A stretch of DNA of 64,000 bases. It comes from Flavobacteriaceae bacterium D16. Its GTDB lineage: Bacteria > Bacteroidota > Bacteroidia > Flavobacteriales > Flavobacteriaceae. The first letter of the stretch is position 1; every line of letters begins with the position of its first letter. The stretch covers positions 744,001 to 808,000 of the forward strand of contig JAJTJC010000036.1 in assembly GCA_021295155.1 (NCBI GenBank). The letters are read 5' to 3'. The translations under genes and the position numbers were made by a program. The notes beneath the pieces were generated by a model. The model was not told the DNA's origin, ran no database searches, and worked only from the letters and a program-made list of their open reading frames with translations. Shown in pieces: positions 55,221 through 64,000 of this stretch.

Positions 55221-56473
55221 GGAGTGTCCACTTCGAGCTGAAAAACCTTACGGATCAATTCCAGACTGTCATCTGTATCAATATCGGTTTCTTTAAGGTG
55301 ATTGGCAAATTGCTTGGTTATTTTTTGGATGATTCGATCTGAAACCAGCTCTGCCTGTATGGTATCAAAATTTACGTGCTTTCTGGATTGAAAATCAAGT
55401 TCCTCGGCCTTCATGCTCTGAAGCTTATCCTTGAGGGCCTTAATAACCGGAGCGAATTTTCGAGATTCAAGCCATTGGGTAAAATCGGCCTGAACTTCCG
55501 TGATGATCGCCTCAGCCTGGGGAATAAATTGTTTTCTTCTCACCAGGGTATCATCCGTAATTTTTGAAAGGTGATCCAGGTGTACCAAGGTAACCCCTTC
55601 TATTTCAGTAACATCTGTTGATACGTTTCTAGGGATAGAAAGGTCAAGAATTAATAAAGGTTTATTGATGTTGATTTGCTCCTTATCGATAGTGGGACTT
55701 TGTGCTCCGGTAGCTACAATCAGAATATCGGCTTTGTTGATTTCCGTGGAGAGTTCCTTAAAATCCTGGACGAGGAGCTGCAATTTGCCGCCTATTTTTT
55801 CCGCCTTGTCCTTGGTTCGGTTAATTAGGGTAATATGCGAGTTGTCTGCATGTTTGACCAGGTTTTCACAGGTATTTCTGCCGATTTTCCCCGTACCAAA
55901 AAGCAATATATGTTTATTCGAAACTGTCGGGACCGATTTTAGGATGTACTGTACGGATGCAAAGGCAACAGAAGTAGCTCCACTGGAGAGCTCTGTTTCA
56001 TTCTTTATACGTTTGCTGGCCCGAATCACTGAGTTACATAAGCGCTCTAGGAAATGGTTGGTTAATCCGTGTTTTTTTGCCAGGGTGAAACTTTTCTTAA
56101 GCTGACTTATAATTTCAAAATCGCCTAAAATCTGACTATCCAGCCCAGTCCCTACCCTGAACATATGCGCAATGGCCTCGTAGTTTTTATAAACGTAACC
56201 AACCTGCTCAAAAGCTTCCACATTGCCGGAAGCTACTTCGCAAAGCAATTTAATAAGTTGAAAAGGGTGTTGTGCAAAACCGTGTAACTCGGTTCGGTTA
56301 CAGGTTGAAATGACCATCAGCCCATCTATGCCATCCTCCTTAGCCCGGGTAAGAAGCTGGTCAATACGCAATTCGTCCAGGCTGAATTTTCCCCGGATAT
56401 CGGCATTGGCCTTTTTGTAACTAAGACCAACTGTGTAGAACGAATTGTGTTTGGATATGTGGTATTTCCTCAT
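55217..56473 (-). CDS. hemA: Glutamyl-tRNA reductase
   Basis: 418 residues from ATG 56473 (MRKYHISKHNSF). The frame extends to 56497, but a -7 element overlaps that start. First committed step of heme synthesis: reduces glutamyl-tRNA to glutamate-1-semialdehyde with NADPH. The nucleophilic cysteine is in VISTCNRTELHGF, with GTGLDSQILGDFEIISQLK and the NADPH-binding ILLFGTGKIGRNTCENL. It is the first gene of the heme operon and lies divergent from the AraC gene. Confidence 0.94.
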   Translation of the reverse strand: MRKYHISKHNSFYTVGLSYKKANADIRGKFSLDELRIDQLLTRAKEDGIDGLMVISTCNRTELHGFAQHPFQLIKLLCEVASGNVEAFEQVGYVYKNYEAIAHMFRVGTGLDSQILGDFEIISQLKKSFTLAKKHGLTNHFLERLCNSVIRASKRIKNETELSSGATSVAFASVQYILKSVPTVSNKHILLFGTGKIGRNTCENLVKHADNSHITLINRTKDKAEKIGGKLQLLVQDFKELSTEINKADILIVATGAQSPTIDKEQININKPLLILDLSIPRNVSTDVTEIEGVTLVHLDHLSKITDDTLVRRKQFIPQAEAIITEVQADFTQWLESRKFAPVIKALKDKLQSMKAEELDFQSRKHVNFDTIQAELVSDRIIQKITKQFANHLKETDIDTDDSLELIRKVFQLEVDTP

Positions 56474-56494
56474 GTACCCGTTAACCTGACGATG

Positions 56495-56502
56495 CAAATG
56501 TA
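56495..56502 (-). promoter_or_regulatory. Candidate -7 element of the heme operon
   Basis: TACATTTG on the minus strand fits TAnnTTTG and is 22 bases before the hemA start at 56473. No good -33 match. The 200-base region between hemA and the AraC gene would hold both promoters and any AraC operator. Confidence 0.4.
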
Positions 56503-56597
56503 AGTTTGTGACTCGTGTAAAAATAACGCTAGAGGTACAAATAATAACGGATTAAGAATTTTGACCCCTCAAAATCATGAAACTGTTTAAATTACGC

Positions 56598-56605
56598 TAC
56601 TTTTG
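56598..56605 (+). promoter_or_regulatory. Candidate -7 element of the AraC-type gene
   Basis: TACTTTTG on the plus strand fits TAnnTTTG, 72 bases before the start at 56677. No clear -33 element at the right distance. Confidence 0.35.
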
Positions 56606-56676
56606 CCATAAACAAAGGGCTATCGAATACTTTTATTTAGAAACAGTCTAAATAAATAATTGAATATTAAACAGAA

Positions 56677-57564
56677 ATGACTACAAAAAATATCGCTGAA
56701 GGTTCATGTCGTAAACTTAGCCTGGAGGAGGACTGCTTTATCCTCATGGCAAATAACGAATCTTCTAATATTCAAAAAGTTACACACCCGATTGACCGGT
56801 CGTTTATTCAATTTCATTTTTGTCTGAAGGGAGGGGGTAAGTTCATTTTCAATGAAGGGCGATATGCCATGGAAATTACTGAAGACCATTCCCTTTTACT
56901 GTACAATACCCAAACGGATTTACCATTACATCTGGAATTCAGGCCAGGGGCCCAACTCGTATCCCTGGTAATGACCATCCGTAGTTTTCATGCCCTGTTC
57001 TCAACAGAAGCAGGTTATATACCCTTTCTCAGTGAGGAAAACAGATCTAAGAAATACTATACCCAGGATCCGATTTCTCCAGCGGTGTCCGTAATACTCA
57101 ATCAACTGGTTAATTATAACCTTCATCCATCGGTTTCACCACTCTATTTACGCGGTAAGATATATGAGCTCATTGCGCTGCTGTTTAACCGGGGGGATGA
57201 TACCTTGCTTGAACAATGCCCCTACCTGGTAGATGAGGACCATTTGAAACGTATTCGAAGGGCCAAAGAAATCATTATAGAACGAATGTCCGAACCGCCA
57301 GGACTCAAACCCCTGGCCGAGGAAGTGGGTCTCTCTCTCAAAAAACTCAAAGAGGGATTTAAACAGGTTTATGGAGATTCTGTCTATAGTTTCCTGTTTG
57401 ATTATAAAATGGAATACGCCCGTAAAATGCTGGAGTCTCAAAAGTTCAATGTCAATGAGGTAGGCTTAAAGGTGGGCTACAGCACGGCAAGCCATTTTAT
57501 AGCTGCCTTCCGCAAGAAGTTTGGGACTACCCCAAAAAAATACGTAATGTCCCTGGCCAGTTAA
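56677..57564 (+). CDS. AraC family transcriptional regulator
   Basis: 295 residues. C-terminal AraC DNA-binding domain with two HTH (about 200-290): LKPLAEEVGLSLKKLKEGFKQVYGDSVYSFLFDYKMEYARKML and VNEVGLKVGYSTASHFIAAFRKKFGTTPKKY. The N-terminal half is a cupin-like sensor domain of unknown ligand. It is divergent from hemA, so it is a good candidate to regulate the heme operon, perhaps in response to iron or heme; this is inference from position only. Confidence 0.9.
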   Translation: MTTKNIAEGSCRKLSLEEDCFILMANNESSNIQKVTHPIDRSFIQFHFCLKGGGKFIFNEGRYAMEITEDHSLLLYNTQTDLPLHLEFRPGAQLVSLVMTIRSFHALFSTEAGYIPFLSEENRSKKYYTQDPISPAVSVILNQLVNYNLHPSVSPLYLRGKIYELIALLFNRGDDTLLEQCPYLVDEDHLKRIRRAKEIIIERMSEPPGLKPLAEEVGLSLKKLKEGFKQVYGDSVYSFLFDYKMEYARKMLESQKFNVNEVGLKVGYSTASHFIAAFRKKFGTTPKKYVMSLAS

Positions 57565-57638
57565 CATTGTCCGGAACCTATATCCTGAGCAGAAACTTTT
57601 TTGCGAACTTTGAAGGGTAATTATATAGACCCTTTCAC

Positions 57639-58019
57639 ATGAATCTAAACCAGGTAACTATTCCGGCTATGGATGTTTCCAGCTCCGTTGCTTTTTACCA
57701 AAAGCTCGGGCTAAAATTGATTGTAAATGCCCTTCCGGATTATGCCCGACTAGAATGTCCGGATGGAGAGGCTACCTTTTCCATTCACAGGGAATCTTCC
57801 CCAACAAAAGGACAGGGTGCAATCATCTATTTTGAATCCGAAAACCTGGATGCTGAGGTAAAAAGGCTGATGGATGCAGGGGTAACCTTTGATTCAGGCC
57901 CTCGGGATGAACCCTGGTTGTGGCGGGAAGCCCGATTAAAAGATCCAGACCAGAACCGAATTGTTCTTTTTTATGCAGGGCAAAACCGTAAATTTCCACC
58001 CTGGAGGGTTGGAGAATAA
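57639..58019 (+). CDS. VOC (glyoxalase/bleomycin resistance) family protein
   Basis: 126 residues with one VOC unit: VTIPAMDVSSSVAFYQKLGLKLIVN, then GQGAIIYFESENLDAEVKRLMDAGVTF and ARLKDPDQNRIVLFYAG with the conserved DPDxN. This fold covers glyoxalase, dioxygenases and resistance proteins; no specific substrate can be named. It is 74 bases after the AraC gene in the same direction and convergent with the DUF1460 gene, 16 bases away. Confidence 0.85.
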   Translation: MNLNQVTIPAMDVSSSVAFYQKLGLKLIVNALPDYARLECPDGEATFSIHRESSPTKGQGAIIYFESENLDAEVKRLMDAGVTFDSGPRDEPWLWREARLKDPDQNRIVLFYAGQNRKFPPWRVGE

Positions 58020-58035
58020 ATGTATCAAGAATACA

Positions 58036-58878
58036 TTAAAACACAGGTCGGGCTACAAGGATCCCCGTATTACTTTGGATTCCAGCCAAATATTTAAGTA
58101 AAGGCTTTTCTGATATCTCAACCCTGCCTTTAGAAGAGGCGTGCATGAGGTGAAGCACCCCATCTTCATTTTTGTATATAATGCCGGTATGGGTAACATC
58201 CAGGCCGTTGATATTGGTAGCCAGTGCAATAATATCACCATGCTGTAATTCATTTAGGCGTTCACTAAGTACTGAACCCGGGACATAGAAATATGGCTGT
58301 TTTTCCAATTGCTTTTCTACGGCCAGCAATTCCTGATATGCATTCAAATCTGACAAGCGCGGGTATAAGTCACGGTGCGAGGTCATAAAGTCGCGGGCTT
58401 TTTCGGCAGGAATACCTCCGAGGGTAGCACTTATGTCCTTAACCAACCCCTTTCTTTCATTATCCCGGATCCACTCTGAAAAATAATGCAGCCGCGAAGC
58501 ATATCCGGACAGTTTACCATTTCGGTAACGTATTTTTTGTAAAGTGGCGAGGTAATTATCAAAAGAAGTATCCTTTTCCCTGATGAGTATACTAAAAGCA
58601 AGCACGCTTTCTACAAAGGTGGTACAGTCCAGTCCGCGCAGATTGATGACTAGCTGCTCCAACTCCCCAACTTCCAAGGTTCCGGACACATAGGGTGTTC
58701 CCAAAAAGGTTTCTCCTACGCTCACCAAAAGTGATCCGGATGTCTGGCTGGGAAGGTCTTTTATCTCCTCTATTTTGGCTGAAAACGCATTGCGATCTTC
58801 AGGAGTACAAACCATTTCCTGGGACCACAAGACACCGCCAATGAAGAGGGTCAGTATCCAAAGCCATTTATGCATCAT
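58036..58878 (-). CDS. DUF1460 (N-acetylmuramoyl-L-alanine amidase-like) protein
   Basis: 280 residues with a signal peptide (MMHKWLWILTLFIGGVLWSQ). The NlpC/P60-like core has VNLRGLDCTTFVESVLAFS (catalytic Cys), and ELQHGDIIALATNINGLDVTHTGIIY with the catalytic His, and HLMHASSKGRVEIS. DUF1460 enzymes cleave the amide bond in muropeptides. It lies 23 bases after the TraB/GumN gene, same direction. Confidence 0.87.
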   Translation of the reverse strand: MMHKWLWILTLFIGGVLWSQEMVCTPEDRNAFSAKIEEIKDLPSQTSGSLLVSVGETFLGTPYVSGTLEVGELEQLVINLRGLDCTTFVESVLAFSILIREKDTSFDNYLATLQKIRYRNGKLSGYASRLHYFSEWIRDNERKGLVKDISATLGGIPAEKARDFMTSHRDLYPRLSDLNAYQELLAVEKQLEKQPYFYVPGSVLSERLNELQHGDIIALATNINGLDVTHTGIIYKNEDGVLHLMHASSKGRVEISEKPLLKYLAGIQSNTGILVARPVF

Positions 58879-58901
58879 TCTTTTTTTGGTAAATCTAAGC
58901 C

Positions 58902-61900
58902 TTATAATCCCAAATAGCCATATTCATGGGATCTGTTGTCCGATCCTACCGTGGCCCTTTTGCGATTGCGCAATAAGAATTCTTCGGTAACATGTTCCAT
59001 CCCTGCATTATCTGAATCCGTATCGGGAAGCAGATAGCCTTCATTCTTAAATAGATACTTTGTGGATAATTCTTCCTTACCTCCTTCATAGGCCACCAGG
59101 TAAATCTTAAAGCCCTTCTGGTAATCCATCGTACTTCGTATTTTGAAGTAATGGACCTTGTAGGATTCACCATTCTCTTCCAGGTCATTTTCGCCCAGGT
59201 AGACCACTTCGTCATATTGGGGAAGAAACCTTCGGTCTTCAAACATGCTTGCTTCAGCAAGGGCCTCCTGAGTTTGATAATTATCCGGGAACAGGTAGCT
59301 TTTACCAATAGCTTTTAGTTTGGAATACATCATTAATCTGCTATTGATGTCGCCAGCAAGGGAATCGATTAATGCTAAGGGGCGATGTTCATCATTCACA
59401 GCCATTAACTGTGCATAGGTGGTTTTGATTGCAGGATCTCTTACCAGACCCAAAAGATCAAATAAATCCGCCACCCCCTTATCCCGTTTAAACGGATAGA
59501 GCAGGATTATATAATCCTCGAGTAGCTGCGCGGTTTGACGGCGACTGATTACAGCACCTGTTTCAGTGAAATTACCTTCACCATTTACTTGTCCCAGATG
59601 CCGTTTCAATTGGATACGGGCATCGTTGAGAATGAATTTTTTGTAGCTGCGGTACTTTCCGCTACTGATATCCCCTCCAGACTTCAATGAGGCAAGCAAT
59701 GAGATGATGGGAAGTTTATATTCTGAGATGGTACTATACTCCAGTAATTCAGGGAAGAATTTTTTAGCCGGTACAGGATTGTCCTTGTAGGGTGAAAATA
59801 TCTTTTCTATTTCCTTCGAATTGGCCGCAAGAGGGATATCCTGTGCAAGTAGTTCCAATATGAGGTGTACTGATTGTTCCGTACCTCCGGAAGCAATTGC
59901 CTGTAAGATCCTGGCCTGGGCATTGGAATTTTTGAAGGATTTTGGATACTGTCTTTTGAAAAAAGAAACCACCTTGGGGTCCTCAATTGCCCCCAATCTT
60001 TTGATTAGGTGTAATTCAATAGGCTTGTGGTTGTCTTTGAATTCATATTTACTCAAATAGTAGATTAATGAATCGACATGTTTTTTTCCAAAATCAGGAT
60101 ACTGATACCCATTTAGTAATAAGCTGTCTTTATTTCTTAAGGCGCTAAAGAATTCAGGTACTTTATCACTAAGGACATCCTTCCCGATCAGGGTATCCAG
60201 GGGAACAAAGTCTTCATAAAATGCCTTGACAAATTCGCTCTCTTTCTCTGAAGTGTCTATTACCGTTTTGAGTTCATAGATTAGCCCCCCTTTAAGGACG
60301 TTTTTAACCTTTATTCCACGGGTAGTACCACTGTCCGTTAAGACATAGTTTAACTCGTAAACTTCATTTTCTCCTATATGTTTCTGGAGGAGGTCCAGGC
60401 TAAAATTTTGTTTTTCATAAAATTTACGCCGCGAATTCCACAGTGAATCAATATTCGAAAAAGCTGTTAGATCGTGAGCTTTTCTAAGCTCTACTGAAAT
60501 AGCTTCATTATTTTTATTTTGATACAGGGCTCTTTTAAGGAAGGCTTCGTATGATTTTGGCTCACCCGATTTTGCGAAGTCCCCTTCAATTTTGACAAAC
60601 TTTTTGGGTTCTACAATAGAACGGGTAGAAAAGTACATGGCCGTGTCCACGATTTGATGAAACGCTTCAGGATAATCTTTCTGGCCTATTTTAAAGGAAT
60701 CCATATAGTCCGATGCCATTTTCGGATTTGCGGTAATACAACCAGCCAGATAATAGTCGCCTCCCTGTATAACGGATTTCAAATAAAGCGTTTTATCGTT
60801 TGCAGCATCAATTTTAGCCTGAGAACATAAGCTGTTTCCTTTTACCGCTTCAAATTGTCCCTCAACATTTTGTTGCTGATAGAACCTTTCCTGAATATGC
60901 CTGAGTTCAAAATAGTCTTCCTCAAGAAACTTAAAATCATTCAGGGTAGCTTTTTTCAGAAAATAATAACTTCCGGAAACAGTGTCAACACCTTCTATTA
61001 TGCGATCCCCATAGCTGCCAGGATTGTAAAAATGATATAAGCCTGGCATACTGATCTCAAAATCGCCATGAACTGGTTTGATAGTCCGGAAAGTAGTTTC
61101 GGGTTTATGAAACCGCAGGCTATTGAATATAGGATCAGAAAATCTCGAAACATAGTCTCCTTCTCCTGACATTTTTATCAGCAGAATTTCCAATGGGGTA
61201 ACGAAGATCTGGTAGCGCTGCTGGTCTCCATTCTTCAATCGGTTTTTAATATCCAGTCCGGGGTAACCTCCCTGTTCTATCTTGTTTTTTGATACAATCA
61301 TGCCGGGAATATTCTCATACAGTAATTGGTCAATATCCTCCAGGCTGAGGTCTTCATCAGCTATTAAGTGATTATAGTTGGGAATACGATGAACTACCAG
61401 ATAGCTGCCGTTTGCGAGATCCGGGGAAACGTAGGTTGCCTTACCCTGAAGGTTCACCGGATATAATTTATTTGGCAGGGAAATGGAGAAAAACCTGTCT
61501 GCCGGCGCAAAACTTTTTAGCCTTGGTCTTACTGTTTTGTTTTGAAGCTTTTGTTTGAGTGTTTTTCCTTTATCAGTAGCCGGAGACACCAGAGGGTTTA
61601 CGGTATATCCCTTGTTTCTGAGAAGGGCAATGACTCCTTGATCACCGGGCAGGTGGGCTGCTCCTATCCCAGCAAAAACCTTAGACTGATGCATCACAGA
61701 ATCCAGCTTTTCTGCCATTTGCTCATTGCGCAGGTACAGCATATTCTTTCTGTAGAACTCGGTGTACATGGCCCGATCTATCGAATCAAGAAGGTTGATG
61801 TTTCGCTCCCTGTAAGCATCCTGCATCAGATACGCCAAGGCTTGTTTTTTCATCTTTTCCTGAAGCCATTGATCTGGCTTGGGCTTCATGGCGTTTCTAC

Positions 61901-62429
61901 TCGCTCTTCCCACCAGGGCATTGGTTACTTCAGGATCTTCCAGGGCAATAACCGGTTTGCCGTACTTTGCACCGGCTCGATAAATAAACATATCCAGATA
62001 GGTGTCTTCCTCAAAATTCTGGTCAAATTTATTGGTACGATACAGGATATTGTTAATCAGGCCGTCCTCAGAAGCGAGGTATTTTCCTAAATCCCGTTTG
62101 GTGGGAGCGGTAAACTTAAAAGTCCGGGAATAAAATCCTCTGGGGTTGACCCCATAGCCACGTTGCAACTGACCCCCACTGCGATCCGTGTCGGCTTCCA
62201 GCCAGGTCCCCGGATCTGATTCCAGAGCGATGGTTTCGCTACTCAATAGGGCCTGATAAAAAACATCGTCCAGGTGAAAAGCTATTTTTTTACTGACATG
62301 CATTGTGCCGTACAGGTACGAGCTTTTTTCTAACCCATTCCCGGAAATTTCCCACAACAAACTATTCCGTTGCTGGGCATTCAGGAGGCTAAAAAAGCAA
62401 AACAAAATACATGTGTATGTCAGGCGCAT
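58902..62429 (-). CDS. Giant TraB/GumN family secreted protein
   Basis: 1175 residues; most TraB/GumN members have about 300. Signal peptide MRLTYTCILFCFFSLLNAQ. The TraB/GumN domain is residues 20-300 (SSYLYGTMHVSKKIAFHLDDVFYQALLSSETIALESDPG ... VFAGIGAAHLPGDQGVIALLRNKGYTV), with the family GTMH and GxGAAHLPG motifs of a metal-dependent peptidase-like fold. The other ~870 residues are an extension with no family I recognise; parts look like helical repeats (around 790-900). It is the first gene before DUF1460. Role unknown. Confidence 0.8.
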   Translation of the reverse strand: MRLTYTCILFCFFSLLNAQQRNSLLWEISGNGLEKSSYLYGTMHVSKKIAFHLDDVFYQALLSSETIALESDPGTWLEADTDRSGGQLQRGYGVNPRGFYSRTFKFTAPTKRDLGKYLASEDGLINNILYRTNKFDQNFEEDTYLDMFIYRAGAKYGKPVIALEDPEVTNALVGRASRNAMKPKPDQWLQEKMKKQALAYLMQDAYRERNINLLDSIDRAMYTEFYRKNMLYLRNEQMAEKLDSVMHQSKVFAGIGAAHLPGDQGVIALLRNKGYTVNPLVSPATDKGKTLKQKLQNKTVRPRLKSFAPADRFFSISLPNKLYPVNLQGKATYVSPDLANGSYLVVHRIPNYNHLIADEDLSLEDIDQLLYENIPGMIVSKNKIEQGGYPGLDIKNRLKNGDQQRYQIFVTPLEILLIKMSGEGDYVSRFSDPIFNSLRFHKPETTFRTIKPVHGDFEISMPGLYHFYNPGSYGDRIIEGVDTVSGSYYFLKKATLNDFKFLEEDYFELRHIQERFYQQQNVEGQFEAVKGNSLCSQAKIDAANDKTLYLKSVIQGGDYYLAGCITANPKMASDYMDSFKIGQKDYPEAFHQIVDTAMYFSTRSIVEPKKFVKIEGDFAKSGEPKSYEAFLKRALYQNKNNEAISVELRKAHDLTAFSNIDSLWNSRRKFYEKQNFSLDLLQKHIGENEVYELNYVLTDSGTTRGIKVKNVLKGGLIYELKTVIDTSEKESEFVKAFYEDFVPLDTLIGKDVLSDKVPEFFSALRNKDSLLLNGYQYPDFGKKHVDSLIYYLSKYEFKDNHKPIELHLIKRLGAIEDPKVVSFFKRQYPKSFKNSNAQARILQAIASGGTEQSVHLILELLAQDIPLAANSKEIEKIFSPYKDNPVPAKKFFPELLEYSTISEYKLPIISLLASLKSGGDISSGKYRSYKKFILNDARIQLKRHLGQVNGEGNFTETGAVISRRQTAQLLEDYIILLYPFKRDKGVADLFDLLGLVRDPAIKTTYAQLMAVNDEHRPLALIDSLAGDINSRLMMYSKLKAIGKSYLFPDNYQTQEALAEASMFEDRRFLPQYDEVVYLGENDLEENGESYKVHYFKIRSTMDYQKGFKIYLVAYEGGKEELSTKYLFKNEGYLLPDTDSDNAGMEHVTEEFLLRNRKRATVGSDNRSHEYGYLGL

Positions 62430-62601
62430 ATACTTCGGCGGTTTGGTTTGTTTACTACAGGTGTTGTACCAGCAATGTACTCCTTAACTGCAACCCAAAT
62501 AAGCTGGGAATTCCTCCTACAGGTGGTTACTCCATAGGGATTATTTATGCAGGCATCAGAAAGTAATGGTCTATTTTTCAACGGAGATTACAGGTAAGTA
62601 T

Positions 62602-62609
62602 TATTTTTG
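62602..62609 (+). promoter_or_regulatory. Candidate -7 element of hemH
   Basis: TATTTTTG fits TAnnTTTG, 94 bases before the hemH start; no -33 match. The rest of the 273-base gap 62430-62702 shows no gene or repeat. Confidence 0.3.
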
Positions 62610-62702
62610 CCCTGTTAAAATAGACCCGGCTTTCAACCTCTTTGCTGAGCCTAAATATAAAAGCAAATACTAAAAAATTCCCGGATTTAACAAAAAAATG
62701 TT

Positions 62703-63737
62703 ATGAAAAAAGGTGTGTTATTGGTCAATTTGGGTTCTCCTGACAGCCCTACTCCAAAGGATGTAAAACCTTATCTGGATGAATTCCTGATGGATGAAAG
62801 GGTCATTGACGTACCAAAATGGTTGCGTACTCTTTTGGTGCGCGGAATCATTCTGCAAACACGTCCAAAAAAATCTGCAAAGGCCTACCAAAAGATCTGG
62901 TGGGAAGAGGGATCTCCCTTGATTGTTATTTCTGAACGTTTCAGGGATAAGGTAAAAAAACAACTCTCCCTGCCCGTAGCGCTGGGGATGCGATATGGGT
63001 CTATGAGTATAGAAAAGGCCCTCGCAGAATTACAGTCGGAAGGGGTAGAAGAAGTGCTGTTAGTGCCGCTTTATCCTCATTATGCCATGTCATCGTATGA
63101 AACCGTAGTGGTTAAAACGCTGGAGGTACAACAGCAGAAATTTCCGAAAATGCATGTAACTACCATGCCTGCTTTCTATCGGAACCCGGACTATATCAAA
63201 GTACTCGCAGAAAGTATTGCAGAGGGCTTGAAGGATTTTGAATACGACCATATTCTCTTCTCTTATCACGGTATACCGGAACGTCATATTCGTAAATCTG
63301 ACCCCACTAAATTCCATTGCAAAATTGACGGTTCCTGTTGCAAAATCAATTCTGTAGCTCATTATACCTGTTACAGGCACCAGTGTTTTGATACCACGGA
63401 ACGGGTCATTGAACAGATGAACCTGGATACAACCAAGGTGAGTTCCTCATTCCAGAGCAGGCTTGCCGGAGATCCATGGTTAAAACCCTACACGGATTTT
63501 GAATTTGAAAGGCTTGCCAAGGAAGGAAAAGAAAGGCTCGCAGTGGTAACACCCGCTTTTGTGAGCGACTGCCTGGAAACATTGGAGGAAATCGCCATGG
63601 AAGGACAGGAGCAGTTTGAGGAGGCCGGCGGAAAGCATTACAAACACATACCTTGCCTTAACGATTCTGATCCCTGGGTAGAGCTCATGGTAAAGTGGAT
63701 CCAACAGTGGGAAGCTGATCAATCCCTTCCCGTTTAG
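62703..63737 (+). CDS. hemH: Ferrochelatase
   Basis: 344 residues. Inserts Fe2+ into protoporphyrin IX, the last step of heme synthesis. Motifs: LLVNLGSPDSPTPKDVKPYLDEFL, ALGMRYGSMSIEKALAEL, VPLYPHYAMSSYETVV, HILFSYHGIPERHIRKSDP (metal-binding His), and VVTPAFVSDCLETLEEI. A cysteine-rich insert (CKIDGSCCKIN ... CYRHQC, about 206-228) is seen in homologues of Bacteroidota. The stop codon directly abuts the next start (TAGATG). Confidence 0.95.
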   Translation: MKKGVLLVNLGSPDSPTPKDVKPYLDEFLMDERVIDVPKWLRTLLVRGIILQTRPKKSAKAYQKIWWEEGSPLIVISERFRDKVKKQLSLPVALGMRYGSMSIEKALAELQSEGVEEVLLVPLYPHYAMSSYETVVVKTLEVQQQKFPKMHVTTMPAFYRNPDYIKVLAESIAEGLKDFEYDHILFSYHGIPERHIRKSDPTKFHCKIDGSCCKINSVAHYTCYRHQCFDTTERVIEQMNLDTTKVSSSFQSRLAGDPWLKPYTDFEFERLAKEGKERLAVVTPAFVSDCLETLEEIAMEGQEQFEEAGGKHYKHIPCLNDSDPWVELMVKWIQQWEADQSLPV

Positions 63738-64000
63738 ATGGGCAGGGTGTCCTCAGATCAGTTAGGGACTGAACCCATAGGACGCTTGTTAGTAAGGCAG
63801 GCCGTACCCGCTTCCATTGGGATACTGGTTATGAGCCTGAACATACTGGTTGACACCATCTTTGTTGGTAACTGGATTGGCTCAATTGCGATCGCTGCTA
63901 TAAATGTAGTTCTCCCTGTTTCATTCTTTATCGCTGCCCTGGGAATGGCAATCGGTATTGGGGGGAGCAGTGTAATTTCGAGGGCTCTGGGTGCAGACCA
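63738..64000 (+). CDS. MATE family efflux transporter (5' part)
   Basis: Open from ATG 63738 to the end of the window (87 complete codons). The N-terminus GTEPIGRLLVRQAVPASIGILVMSLNILVDTIFVGNWIG and AALGMAIGIGGSSVISRALGA are typical for the first two helices of MATE/NorM transporters, which export drugs or metabolites with Na+ or H+. The start abuts the hemH stop, so it is co-transcribed with hemH. The rest lies beyond the window. Confidence 0.85.
   Translation, partial: MGRVSSDQLGTEPIGRLLVRQAVPASIGILVMSLNILVDTIFVGNWIGSIAIAAINVVLPVSFFIAALGMAIGIGGSSVISRALGAD

Overview
The window is chromosomal DNA from a member of the Bacteroidota, most likely Flavobacteriaceae. The evidence is: a three-gene sdhC-A-B succinate dehydrogenase with a single cytochrome b subunit; a SUF cluster followed by DUF2480 and DUF3078 genes; many short lipoproteins with a lipobox followed by acidic residues; a type IX secretion sorting domain; and Bacteroidota-type promoters (TAnnTTTG at -7, TTG/TTTG at -33). 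No tRNA, rRNA or CRISPR array was seen. A genus cannot be named from the sequence alone.

Layout. 1-81 is the tail of an unknown gene. 143-3570 is sdhCAB (minus strand) with a promoter and a strong terminator. 3794-14961 is mixed housekeeping and envelope genes (rimK, DUF2721, a sortilin-like propeller protein, Xaa-Pro aminopeptidase, brnQ, thiL, two lipoproteins). 15085-25253 is the SUF iron-sulfur assembly region (sufA, sufB, an inserted metallo-beta-lactamase lipoprotein, sufC, sufD, sufS, an M43 protease, a small exported protein, sufE, sufT, DUF2480, DUF3078). 25509-32023 holds hflX, an endonuclease/exonuclease/phosphatase protein and a very large secreted FG-GAP/UnbV/vanadium-haloperoxidase fusion. 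32042-38336 is an accessory stretch: an acyltransferase remnant, a variant MBL hydrolase, a flavodoxin-like protein, a CrtI-type oxidoreductase with an FNR-like tail, a DUF1080 protein and a GH5 glycosidase.

38685-44557 is an AT-rich integrative element of about 5.9 kb, inserted inside a DEDDy-type 3'-5' exonuclease gene whose two halves flank it in the same orientation. It carries a large serine recombinase at one end, a small HTH protein, a 70-residue unknown, a second serine recombinase, a type II restriction endonuclease, a cytosine-5 methyltransferase and a protein resembling HUH replication initiators. Comparing the two junctions gives a shared TG/CA dinucleotide, and the two element ends form a 16/20 imperfect inverted repeat around it, as expected for a serine-integrase attP. 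Joining the host halves restores an in-frame protein of 237 residues. This is the most interesting region of the window.

45240-64000 returns to host genes: a lipoprotein, an O6-alkylguanine methyltransferase, a CNNM/CBS membrane protein, then the heme pathway (hemB, PhzF-like, DUF4421, hemF, DUF6973-like, hemE, hemD, hemC, hemA on the minus strand, with a divergent AraC regulator), a VOC protein, a DUF1460 amidase-like protein, a giant TraB/GumN protein, ferrochelatase hemH and the start of a MATE transporter. The heme genes together cover glutamyl-tRNA to protoheme except for hemL and the protoporphyrinogen oxidase step. Heme supply, Fe-S assembly and the heme/Fe-S-containing succinate dehydrogenase are all in this one window.
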